Assembly: GCA_033807695.1 (NCBI GenBank)
Contig: CM066309.1
Coordinates: forward strand, 1,550,001 to 1,614,000
DNA: 64,000 nt
Source: Daedaleopsis sinensis
Lineage: Eukaryota; Basidiomycota; Agaricomycetes; Polyporales; Polyporaceae
Direction: 5' to 3'
Under the pieces are notes generated by a model, which was not told where the DNA came from, ran no database searches, and saw nothing but the letters and a program-made list of their open reading frames with translations. Both the position numbers and the translations under genes were made by a program. Shown here in pieces: positions 47,009 through 56,883 of this stretch; position 1 is the stretch's first letter; the number at the start of each line of letters is the position of its first letter.

Positions 47009-47905
47009 TCAGTTATAACAGTGTCTCCAATTACAGATCGTAATTTCTGCCGAGAGCTCGTCGTCGTACTGCGGGAAGATCCTCGTCATGATCTCGTACC
47101 ACTTCCCCTTTTTGGACTTGCAGTACGGCAGGTATAGGGCTCTCGTATATTCCCTAAATCGATGTAAGTGAGTTTGCGAGTCCCCAACAGATCCGCAGCG
47201 CGACCACACATACCAATACTCAGGCATCCACGCCGACATCTCCCAATCCACCAGCCCGGTCACGTTAAAGTCATCGTCGACCATGATGTTCCCGGGGTGA
47301 AAGTCGCCATGCGTGAAGCACACCCGATGAGCTTTGGAATGACTCTTGCGTATGACGGAGAGAACCTCCTCAGGGTGCTCGCATTCACCGAGGCGAAGCA
47401 TGGAACGCATGACCATGTAGTCGTGGAACTCCGGCACGGAGGCGAATGGGCCCCAGGGCACCATGTTAAAAGAGAGTCGGTTGTCGCGTATTACCCCACC
47501 ACCCAAAGCGCAGACGCCTGGCTGCGGGGGTGGTATGGCGCGTATCTGGGCCAGAAGGCTGGAGAGTTGCCGCACAACATGCGCTGTCTGCTCTTCCGTC
47601 ATGTCTCGAAACGTAGAGGACAGGTCTTTGCCAGGGATCTTGGACATGACGATGAGAAAATGTTTGTTGCCAAGGTGTACGGTGTCGATGACGGCAGGCA
47701 CAGGAATGGTCGTGTGCTCGGCGACATAGGGAAGGACTGTGGCCTCATAGTCGTAATCGTAATGGGTATGCTTCAGGAAGATACCAAGCGGGAGCGTGAT
47801 ACCCATGAGTTTGAAGGCAGCCATCTTATGCCAGAACCAAGCGCGCTGGGCGTCGGGAAATAGTCGGAGGACCCGAATGAGGATGCGGTGAAACAGCGAC
47901 ACCAT
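47009..47905 (-). CDS. APH-family phosphotransferase, small
   Basis: Exons (minus) 47905-47214 and 47153-47009 give 837 nt, 278 aa. The kinase-like APH fold is shown by MGITLPLGIFLKHTHYDYDY, EATVLPYVAEHTTIPVPAVI, the catalytic loop VCFTHGDFHPGNIMVDDDF (HGDxHPxN) and the metal site TGLVDWEMSAWMPEYW. This type is expanded in mushroom genomes and its substrates (choline-like, sugar or antibiotic hydroxyls) are mostly unknown. Splicing a 60 nt GT-AG intron (47154-47213) joins PEYW to EYTRALYL as in relatives; the intron length is a multiple of three and has no stop, so an unspliced form of 298 aa is also open. It lies between a decayed duplicate and a transposase relic. Confidence 0.85.
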   Translation of the reverse strand: MVSLFHRILIRVLRLFPDAQRAWFWHKMAAFKLMGITLPLGIFLKHTHYDYDYEATVLPYVAEHTTIPVPAVIDTVHLGNKHFLIVMSKIPGKDLSSTFRDMTEEQTAHVVRQLSSLLAQIRAIPPPQPGVCALGGGVIRDNRLSFNMVPWGPFASVPEFHDYMVMRSMLRLGECEHPEEVLSVIRKSHSKAHRVCFTHGDFHPGNIMVDDDFNVTGLVDWEMSAWMPEYWYVWSRCGSVGDSQTHLHRFREYTRALYLPYCKSKKGKWYEIMTRIFPQYDDELSAEITICNWRHCYN

Positions 47906-48292
47906 GTCTGCTATGCGCGTCGTGTAGGCGCAGTGCCGGACAGGTCAAGATGGAAAGCAATCGCGAGGAGGAGGAGGAGGAGGGTAGGTTCAGCCACGGT
48001 GCGTGAGACAAGCTCAAGGCTGTAGGGTGCCAAGAGTTCGCTTCAAGGAACAGCGAGGCTCCGCGCTGGCGCCACATGGCCATCAACGATGTGACAAACC
48101 ACATGACAGCCGAGCTTCTGCAGCAGTCTGCAGCAGTACTGCAGTGTGCGCTCGACTAGACAATCCAAGTTTCCACTCGCAACCCACTGCGGCACTCCTT
48201 AGTCTCTGCCATACGAACTCCTTCAGTGGCATGTCAGTACATAGTGAATACACTCACATTTCTCCCATCGTCACGCCCAGCCATGTCCAACA
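47906..48292. other. intergenic
   Basis: Promoter of the minus-strand phosphotransferase and left flank of the hAT relic. No terminal inverted repeat of the transposon was found here. Confidence 0.35.
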
Positions 48293-49160
48293 GTGGAAAC
48301 ACCAGCAGACGGCCGCGGGCACTGGGATCTCTTCATATCCACCGGCACGAAGTTCAACAACAACGAGTCGTACCTGAATGCATGGTGCAAGGGATGTGTG
48401 GACAGACACATACAGCGCGGCCGAGAGCTCAACCAAAGACATCTTGTCATCGGAGCCAGCCCAGAGTTATCATCGGATGCAGAGCTCAAACGACTGGGTG
48501 AGTACAGTCACTTATGATTTTGACTAGCCGGTGAATATAGCTGACATACTGTTACCGGTACTTACAGCTCTTGGACCTAACTTGGCATGCACAGCGGCTG
48601 TTCTAGCCCGTCACCCATTCAAAAACTTTGCGGAGGCAGCAAATGCAGTCGAGCCCATCTATGGACATGCTACTACAATGTCCGCGCACAGTGCAAGACG
48701 GTGTCCCAATCTGTCACCCGAAGAGGTTACCGAAGTCGCGGAAAGAGCACTACGCAAGAAGCAACTCGAGACGTGTGCGCGAAATGCGCAGGCGAGTGTT
48801 GGTAACGAAAATCGGGCTCCTGCAGTGGCTCCAGTGGCACGAGTACAATGTGGTCCCTCGGACGGATTGAGGCGTGCTGAGAAGCGACCTAGGCAGTCGG
48901 AGGAATTCTCAGAGGCCTCACAACCTGCGGCACCTATTTGGGACGATACCTGCCAAGAAGAATTCGCTTTGGATCTGTGCAATATGTTTGTCGCCAGTGG
49001 CATCCCTTGGAATATTGCGAACCATCCCCAGTTTCGATTCTTCTTCTCAAAGTGGCTCCCAGAGGCTCATATCCCCGATCGCCGCTCGCTCTCAGGCACA
49101 GTTCTCAACAAAGCCGCTCAAGATGTTGAACAGAACGTCATCGGACGGGTCCAAGAGCAG
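48293..49160 (+). pseudogene. hAT-like transposase, N-terminal fragment
   Basis: Two pieces separated by a plausible intron (about 48498-48567): a BED-finger-like region (HWDLFISTGTKFNNNESYLN, AWCKGCVDRHIQRG) and a second part with EEFALDLCNMFVASGIPWNI, ANHPQFRFFFSKWLPEAHIP and SGTVLNKAAQDVEQNVIGRV. The last block corresponds to the start of the DUF659-like/RNase H part of basidiomycete hAT transposases. The sequence then stops abruptly: from 49171 it is the 3' flank of the SMYD gene. The DDE catalytic core and the hAT dimerisation domain are missing, so it cannot be active. It is oriented towards the SMYD gene. Confidence 0.65.
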
Positions 49161-49456
49161 CCACCGGGAGTCGAGACTGGACCAAACTGAAACGGGTCTG
49201 AGCTCGCGAGACACATCCGACCTTCCGAAACTGGCCAGCGACGCATCCGCAGGACGCCATCCGTCGTCACAGAACGCACCTGCACTCACGAAGCACGTCA
49301 GCCTTCCGACCCAGCGATCCCATAATCCAACGTCTACGCACCTTATCCTTATTAGCGTAGATCTGGCTATCCGGAAGACAAAGACAAAGACAATCATCAC
49401 AGAGGCTGGATGAACAGACAGGTTCTACTCAGCTGTACAACCGAGTCCGGCCGACG

Positions 49457-52151
49457 CTACTTCGCCGCCCTTTCCGCAACCGCATCCTGCAGCGCGTTCT
49501 TGATCCCGACCGTCCAGGCCCCAATCTCCGCCTCAAGCCGCACAAGCGCGTTCCGCACCTCCCGCCCGGGCTCCCCGCCCCCCGCGGCCTTCCCATACCC
49601 AATGAGCATCTCCTCGTGCGCCCTTACGAGGGCCTCGTACGCGAGCTTGAGCCGCGCAGGGCCCGACGGCGGGAACCGCCCGCCCGTTTCCGCGGCTGCG
49701 AGCGGAGCGGGCTCGTCCACCGCGAGCAGCAGCCCGAGTTCCCCCAGTGCGACCGCGCGGACCGGGTGGCCCCTGGGGAGCAGCGTCTGCAGCGCGGCGC
49801 TGTACTGCGCCGCGGTGCGGATGCACGCGTCGAGCGCGTCCTGCGTCGGGGGCGCGGGCAGCGCTGCGATGAGCAGGCCGTGGTGCAGGCGGGTCAGGGC
49901 GAGCAGCGGGTGTGAGGCGGGCGTGAGCCCGGCGGACGCCAGGAGCGGGATGAGGTTCGTCGTGAGCTGCTGCGCCTTCGCCGCGTCTGCGTGCGTCACG
50001 TCAGTCGGCAGTGAACGGCGTGCGTGCCGGGATCCAGAGAGACAGAGACCGACCTTTGAACTGGAGGGCAGACGCCTTGTCGAGGCCCTCCTGCCCGACG
50101 CGCACCGCGTCCAAGACGGCCTCCGCGTTGGTGACCGCAGCGCCGCACTTGACACACCGCACAGGCCCATCCTCGTCGTCTGCCAACGCCGGCGTTAGCC
50201 TCGTGTCCCCACCCAGCAAACAGCGCTGAGCTCTCGGACGCACCCTCGGTCGGGATGGGGCAGGTCCCCCCACAGCGCTTGGGGCACCACAACGCCTCCC
50301 GCGGGTCCACGGACGTTGGGTCACAGTGGGTGCAGAGCGTGCACTCGCACGTGAAGCTGTATACCTCCCGCAGCTCCTTCTGCCGGAGCCTCCTGGGCAG
50401 CGTGGTGTCGATGTAGGATATCCGGACCTGTGCGCAGGCGAGTGAGTAAGATTCGTGCCGGCACGAGCGATGCGGACGTGGTGAGAGCGAGAGCGAGAGC
50501 GAGAGAAAGGTCTAGCGAGAGAAGGATCTGGATATGGACAGGGAGGGGGGATTCACGCACCTCTGACCCTGCGGGAATATCGCGCAGCGCGACGAGGTGC
50601 AAGAGGGGCTCCGCGGCGGCCGACGCGCCTCCGGGACGCGGGAACACGACGGCCGCGTTCGGCGCACACGAGTGGTTAGCCAGCGCCACGGCGGGGGCCA
50701 CGCAGATCCCGATCGGAGTCAGCGACGGCTCGCTGAGCGTGAACGTGTTCGTCGTGAACTGCGCAAGGTTCACGCCAAGATGCGTTAGCCGAGTCGCGGG
50801 ATCGAAATCGGGATCGAAATCGGGGAGGGGAATCCGGGAGGGGGAAGGGGAGGACGTACGCGGGAGATCAGGTCGACGAGGTCCCCCGCGGACGTCAGGC
50901 CGTACGGGGCGAGCTCCTGTGGGGACGCCACCCCGAGGTAGCGGACGAGCGAGTGCGCTAGATGCGTGTGCGACTCGAACACCGCGGGCTGCAGGGTCGT
51001 CCGGTCTGCCATGCCCACGGGAACCGGGAACCCAGGGAACCCAGGGAACCGTGCGGTCAAGGTCAAATTCACACTGCGGTAATCAAAATGGCGGACGCGC
51101 ATACGTACTGGAGTGCATCATCCGGATCTCCCTCGCCTGCGAGAACCGAGAACCGTTGACGAGCAACGAGCAGTCAGCACACGACGACGCGCGCGGTACG
51201 TGAATCAGAACAGTGCACGGGGCAACCAACACGCACCCACACGCTCTCGAGCCCCGCCTTCTGCGCGCCCCACAGGATGCGGCCGAGGCAGCGGACGGCC
51301 TCGCCCGGGACGGCGACGTCGGGGGAGCCTGGGGGCGCCGCGGCCGCCCACTGCTGCAGCGCGGCGCACTCGCGCTTGTGCGCCGCCCAGTCTCTGTTCT
51401 GGCATGCCTGCGAGCCGTAACGATGTCAGTCAGGTCGTGCACAGGCAGGAACGAAGATGTATAACAGGATACCGTGTCGCAGTACCACACGGTCCTGCAC
51501 TTCGGACACCGTTTGAGGCTGTCTACGGGGGCCGGGCGGGCGCAGGCGGAGCAGTGGTCGCGCAGGGCGGAGGAGGAGAGGACGTGTGCGTGCGGCGTGA
51601 CGGCGAGGATCACGGACCCTGCGGGCAGCGGCGGTATACGTGAGCGGCGGTGCTGTCAGAACTATGCGACGCTCAGACGTGGACGTATGCGCACCTGCAG
51701 AGATGGCGGTCTTCGTGTAGAGGCAGCGGCCTTGGCGGCTCGACTCGCGGACCTCGAGGGACGCGGGGAGCGCTGCGTGGCAGCCGTAGAGCGGGGCTGG
51801 GCTCCTTGTCTCCTTCTCTCCAATTTTTGGAGGAGCAGAGGAGGGTAGTGCGGCCAAGGCGGAGTCTTGAGCTTGGGTCTTCAAAGCATAGTCAGCATGA
51901 GCGGCCTCCTGCGTGTCCGAAGGGGCCTGTATTCTGTCCTCTGGCACTCGTGTGGGTCCAGCTGCGACCGCAGGCTCGTGTTCAGCAGGAGTGATTTGTC
52001 CTGGTGTTCCCAATGAGAGGTTAGCCGGCGATGCTGCTGCTGCGATTGGCGAGGTCGACGCGATATCCGCGGGCGGTGGCGGTGGCTGCACCGTCACGAA
52101 AGAGTGCGCCTCTTTCGCCCTGCGCGCAGACTTGAGCTTCCCAAACGACAT
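49457..52151 (-). CDS. SET-MYND domain methyltransferase, SMYD type
   Basis: Nine exons (minus): 52151-51695, 51618-51473, 51407-51243, 51136-51109, 51005-50860, 50758-50561, 50427-50244, 50179-50054, 49986-49457; 1980 nt, 659 aa, all in frame. A disordered 115-residue N-terminus leads into the split SET domain: RCLYTKTAISAGSVILAVTP; then the MYND zinc finger CSACARPAPVDSLKRCPKCR, WYCDTACQNRDWAAHKRECA; the SET core GICVAPAVALANHSCAPNAA with the NHSCxPN cofactor motif; ISYIDTT; and a post-SET Cys cluster (FTCECTLCTHCDPT, CPKRCGGTC, CVKCGAAV). The C-terminus is a helical TPR-like domain. Such proteins transfer methyl groups from S-adenosylmethionine to lysines of histones or other proteins. Exon 4 is 28 nt. 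Its 3' end is duplicated at 46089-46818. Confidence 0.92.
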
Positions 52152-52857
52152 CGCGGGGATCGAGAACGGGCTGCAGGACAGTCTGAGTCTGAGTCAACTT
52201 GAACACACTAGGGCTGGCTCGGAGTCGGTCTACGAGAACCCGCGATGGTTTGCAAGGTGTCTGCAAGTGTTAGAAGGTGTTAGACTCCGTGACGGTCCGG
52301 GTCACACAGAAAAATGACGCGTGTTATTTACGGCTGTATGCCAAGACCTCCGGATCCTAACACGGACAAACACGCCTTCATTAACCCTACCATTCACGGC
52401 GATCTGTCCTCTTGGCTGCAGTTACTAAACGTCGCCTTATACGTTCCAGCGTGGCAGCGCAATGCGCCTAATTGAAAGCTTTGCGATAGCGAGGTATGTA
52501 CAGCAGGGTATTACGGGCAGCTCCGGCGGGAGCGCACAGTGTAAGATGAGCATCGAGCGGGGACAGGACATGCATGTGGTGCGAATGATGAATGCGATAA
52601 ATAGCAGCAACGTGGGGGTCGTGCGACGGTCGTGGCGGGTCGTGAAGGTCGTGGCGGGTCGTGAGGTGCGTATGTATGCGTATGCGTATGTGTATGTGCC
52701 AACGTGAAACCAAGAAACAGCGCAAGACTTAGACAAGTGGGTGGTCCCTGGGCGAGGCGAGGCACCGTTAATTAGAGACGTAGAGCACGGAGCTGCTGCG
52801 TTTGCGCTTACCTGGCGGGACCTTTCAGGTAGTCGTACATGGGGACCGGGACGGCGG
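52152..52857. other. intergenic with short tandem repeats
   Basis: Promoter of the SMYD gene on the left. At 52620-52700 there are degenerate GGTCGTGGCGGGTCGTGAA and GTATGCGTAT repeats. No gene recognised. Confidence 0.45.
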
Positions 52858-53519
52858 TCATGACTGGCCGTGGCTGACGACGCTCTCGCTCTGCCCCCGC
52901 GGGCGACCCGGGTCGGCCGCGCTGGCCGCACGATTCGGTATTGACGAGTCGTCTTGCGAATGTTGTCGTGAGAAGAAGTCGTCCTCGCCCTCATACGGCG
53001 ACGATGAAGAGTTTATCTGCCAACAGCCGTGGACGTCAGCACTGCCGCACAGGCCACACTGCCGCACAGGCCACGACCGCGATCGACAGCCGGAGATGGC
53101 CCTGGTCCACCGCGGGCCCGCTTGCGAGAGTCATTCCGGGAGGAACAAAGCACAGAGGACGTGTATTTGATAGCGTAGCGGATAGCAATAGGACTCACCC
53201 ACTGCCCGAGCACCTCCGCGACGCGGCTGGCCTCCTCCGGCGTGAAGCTCACGTCCGTGCCCTTCTCCGCGTGCAGCTTGAGCAGCTCGCTGAGCGTGCG
53301 CTTGCCCGCGCCGCGCCCGAGCGACGCGTTCCGCGCCGGGGCGGCCCTCTCGTGGCCGTCGGCGGCGCCGTTGTGCGCGGGGAAGGAGACGGAGTTGCGC
53401 GGGGTGCTCGCAAGGGCGGGGTCGGCGTCGCTGCTCATGGACCGGTCCCAGTCCTCGGTGTCGCTCGAGCTGAGCGAGAGCTGGGACATGGAGAAGTCGA
53501 CAGCTGGTTCCGGAGCCAT
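52858..53519 (-). CDS. small conserved protein, unknown role
   Basis: Exons (minus) 53519-53199 and 53016-52858 give 480 nt, 159 aa. The N-terminal half is Ser/Asp-rich (MSQLSLSSSDTEDWDRSMSS). The conserved part crosses the intron: RTLSELLKLHAEKGTDVSFT, PEEASRVAEVLGQW, then INSSSSPYEGEDDFFSRQ. I recognise this LLKLHAEKG...LGQWINSxSSPYEGEDDFF motif as conserved among basidiomycete proteins of unknown function. No catalytic signature, signal peptide or membrane segment. The intron is 182 bp, somewhat long. An ATG further upstream in the same frame (53738) exists, but 53519 begins the Ser-rich part that relatives have. Confidence 0.75.
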
Positions 53520-56500
53520 GGAGATGGAGATGTGGCGAGCGCGCGGGCCGAGGAGGCTAGTCTGAGGTTCTGCGAGGGCCTGGGGATGTCGCCGATCCGG
53601 TGTCGACTGCGTGGAGATGTGATGAGACGGGGAGATCTGCGGTACAGGGTACTGTATCCGCGGCGAGCGGTGTAGGATGGAGGAGCTGTCGAGAGCCTGA
53701 GCAGCACACGGGCGGTGTGAGCCAATTGGAGCGCGCACGTGACTGTAAACAACGCGTTGTTTGGCCCCGCGTCCCCGTCGCGTTGTCGAGCTCCGGCTGC
53801 GGAGGGTGCTGGAAGCTGAGCGCGACTGTGCGGCACGGGCATCGACGGACGAGGGCGACGTTGTGCGTGTGCGTCTTCCGCGGCGGGTGGTCGAGCAAGG
53901 CCGCGGGCAACGGACAGCGTCGGCGCCGTTCGTTGGCCGTCTGCCCAGCGCGGTGACAGGGCGTACGGCGGCGTACGCGAGGGGGCGTACTAAACCCTGC
54001 CCTTCTTCTCCGTCTTCATCGTCTCCCGCCTCGTTCCCACCTCGACACGTTCTCTTGCCAGATTAATGCGTCTCTGCCAACCGCGAACGCTACCTCGCCG
54101 TCCTCCGCCCTTGCGAATCGGCCCCAGATTCGTCGAATTTCAGCTCGCATGCTCCGAGTCCTCCCGCCGCGCCCAGCAGCCTGCCAGCCACACACCGTGT
54201 TACTCACCGTCTCGCCGATCAGAGCAGAACCCAGCTGCAGGCCACAGATCCCGGTGCGTGCCCCCTATCCGACCTTCTCCAAGTTCTTCTTCCCTGACGA
54301 GAGGATGACGGCGCGTGTGCACCCGCCGCCGTCGTCTGCCCCGTCTGGTGGGCGAATACGGCATGACCTCATGGCTGCATGCAACCGACGTACATCCTCT
54401 GCCACCCCCTCACGTCAGCCCCACGAACAGCTGCTGATGGTCGAACGAGCCCGCTGCTGTTTCCACGGCCGTTCACACAGGACGTGCGCGAACGGCCTGG
54501 TGCGCCCATCTTGGCCCGCGCGCCGACCGAGCTCTAACAGAGCGCGTGCGTCCTGCTTTCCGTGGGCTCGCTTACGTCGGGTTCGAGAAAGCGTCGCGGC
54601 GTGTGCAGCTGCCTATGCCTATTTGCAAAAGAGTCGTGATCGAACCCCGCGGGCGTGTACGGTACATACGTGCACGGGGGGCTGCGCGCCGGGCAGGCGA
54701 CCCAAGCAGGCATCGATAAACGGCTCTGGTGCGCACATTCCCTTCATTGCGCGGCGAGCTTCGCTGACAAGTGGAGTCGGCTCGAGGGCGGCGATCCCCA
54801 ACGGCCACGCATGCGCAGACTCGCAGAGTGGGATCGCCGTGCGTGCACAGCTCCAATTTGATTGCGGAAGTGCGGCGGCGACTGCCCTCGAGAGGCTGTC
54901 TGCTGCATTGATCAGACGACGTCAATGCGTCAACTCTGTCTGTCTGGGAATGCCCTGGCCCCTCATCGACATCAATCCATCGCGCACGCACGACGCTTCT
55001 GCTTCTTCTCCGAATCGCATGGGCATGGGACCGCGCCGGCCGGTGCCCGGGCTCTGCCGCACACCCGCAAGAAACGTCCAACTCACGCTCTCGTACCTGT
55101 ATTCGCTTCGTAGCAGCCATCTCCAGCTGCACGCGTCCCTGAGATGGACGAATATTGCAATCCACCCGCGATCTCGAAGCTTCTCCTATGAGCGGGAGAT
55201 GGGCGTCGCGCGCTGCCACGCCGCACTCCTCGGGAGTCTGGCTCAGGGAGCTGCGGTCCCCAGAACCAGAACCAGAACCAGGTGCGCCCACCGACGCGTG
55301 TCTCCTACTTACGTGCACCCGCCCGATGGGACGCAGGCGACGTCCGGGCGCAGCTGCATCTCTCACTGTTCAGTCTGAGATTGGCCGGCGACGGCGTCAC
55401 GGTCGCGCGAACATTCCGCCAGCGCGGCGGACGCGCGAAGCTCACTGGGCTGCCGTCCACTCCGCGGCACGTTTAGCGTTTTGCCTAATCGTGCCAAGCG
55501 GCGACGTAATCCGCCCTCTGCGTTCGCCGTTCGGTGCCACGATTCAGACGCATGCCTTCTCTCGCTTCCTGCAGCAGCACACGGCCTGGGGCAGCTGACG
55601 CCGGCGCGGGCTCGGAGCTGCTCCCGTTCTTGTTCTTGTTCTTGCTCGCCGCTGCCGTTGCCGCTGCCGCTGCCGTTGCTCGAAGGGCGTGTTGCGTAAG
55701 GGCGTGGAACGACCCCGCCTCGGACCGCCTCGCCTGGAGGAGCCGCGCCGTACCGTTCTTGTGTTGTCGCGGTACGCGTAGCACGAGTGCGTTCCCTCCA
55801 TCGCTCTCGAAGTTCGGGCGTTTCATACCCTTGCGTGACAGCTTGCAGGCATCGGTTTCCAGGCACACGAGTCCATGCACCGCGACCGGGGCAGGCGAGC
55901 TGCTGCCTGCGTGCACCAGTCTTGTCTGCCGTGCATGGAGGGCCGATGCCCTGTTGCGGTGACCGCTGCGACGCGCGACGCCCGCGGGCGTGCTCCGACG
56001 ATACGATGGTTCGCGCCGTGGGATCCTGGGAGCCGGCCGGGATACGGAGACGGAGGGAGGGCAAGAGGAAGTGCGGCGACTGCCGGTGAGTGCGCATTAA
56101 TTTTGGGGAGAGGATTAAAGGCACTCTAGGGCCGTTGCGGAGGCTGTTGTCGCGACTCGCGCGTGGGCCATTCATACGCGCGCGCAGAGGGGGCAATAAG
56201 AAGAGGGCTAATATCGTGTGGGCGGAGAGTGCCGGGCGGTGGGAGTGCCGAGATCAGATGTCAAAGTTGGCAATCAGCCCCGTGGCGTTGCTCTGTTTGG
56301 GAGGGGGCGCTGTGGATATCGTGCGCACTTCTCATGCAAGATCTAGCCCGATCAGGGACGTCCGCGGGGGCTGGCTGGGCTGCGGGTGCTGGCTGGGCTG
56401 CGGGTGGGACGTCTGTACGTGTTTCGCTGGTGTGTTCCCAGAACGTGGTGTGTTCCCGGAACGTGGTGTGTTCCCGGAAGTATGGACGCATGGCACTGAG

Positions 56501-56883
56501 AAACGCAGGACGTCTGTCCTCCATCAGCCGCATCTCAGCCTGCCCGATTCATGCGCGCACACCCAGCACGCACTGCGCCCGGTGTCGCCGATACCGATTC
56601 GTTCACTCAAAGTCATGTCCGAGCACATATCTCCAGATTGACACCTCCCGTTACGCGACCGAGGCGCGCGCGGCACCCCTCCCTGGCCTCAAGCCTGCGC
56701 ATGAGAAGGCCCCGTCGAGAATATTTAAGGTCGACGACCGCCCCCGCCGAAGCCAGGTCCACAATCCGCTCTTCCATCTCCATCTCCATCTTCCCGACCC
56801 CCCGCGATCCTCCTGCCAGCCCCGCACCCTGCTCTTCCCTTCTCGCCCACACGATCTGCGTCTTCGAATCCTCATCTCCGACA
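53520..56883. other. 3.4 kb gene-free upstream region
   Basis: GC-rich, so very long open frames appear on both strands (54149-55378 plus, 55363-56196 minus), but they lack domains, splice logic and codon periodicity, and I reject them. The right end, with an ATATTTAA box at about 56721 and a pyrimidine-rich leader, is the promoter of the desaturase gene. An unusually long control region, or a lowly conserved gene that I cannot recognise, are both possible. Confidence 0.4.
56371..56479 (+). repeat. two adjacent 18 bp tandem repeats
   Basis: CTGGCTGGGCTGCGGGTG occurs twice in a row (56371-56406). After a 24 bp spacer, TGTGTTCCCGGAACGTGG occurs twice plus a partial third copy (56431-56479, first copy with one change). 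The second unit contains the near-palindrome TTCCCGGAA. They lie 400-510 bp upstream of the desaturase start. Confidence 0.8.

Noticed and set aside
54149..55378. 409-codon plus-strand open frame upstream of the desaturase
   Set aside because: GC-rich DNA gives long chance frames; no domain, no consistent hydrophobic or motif pattern, and competing frames of similar length exist on both strands.
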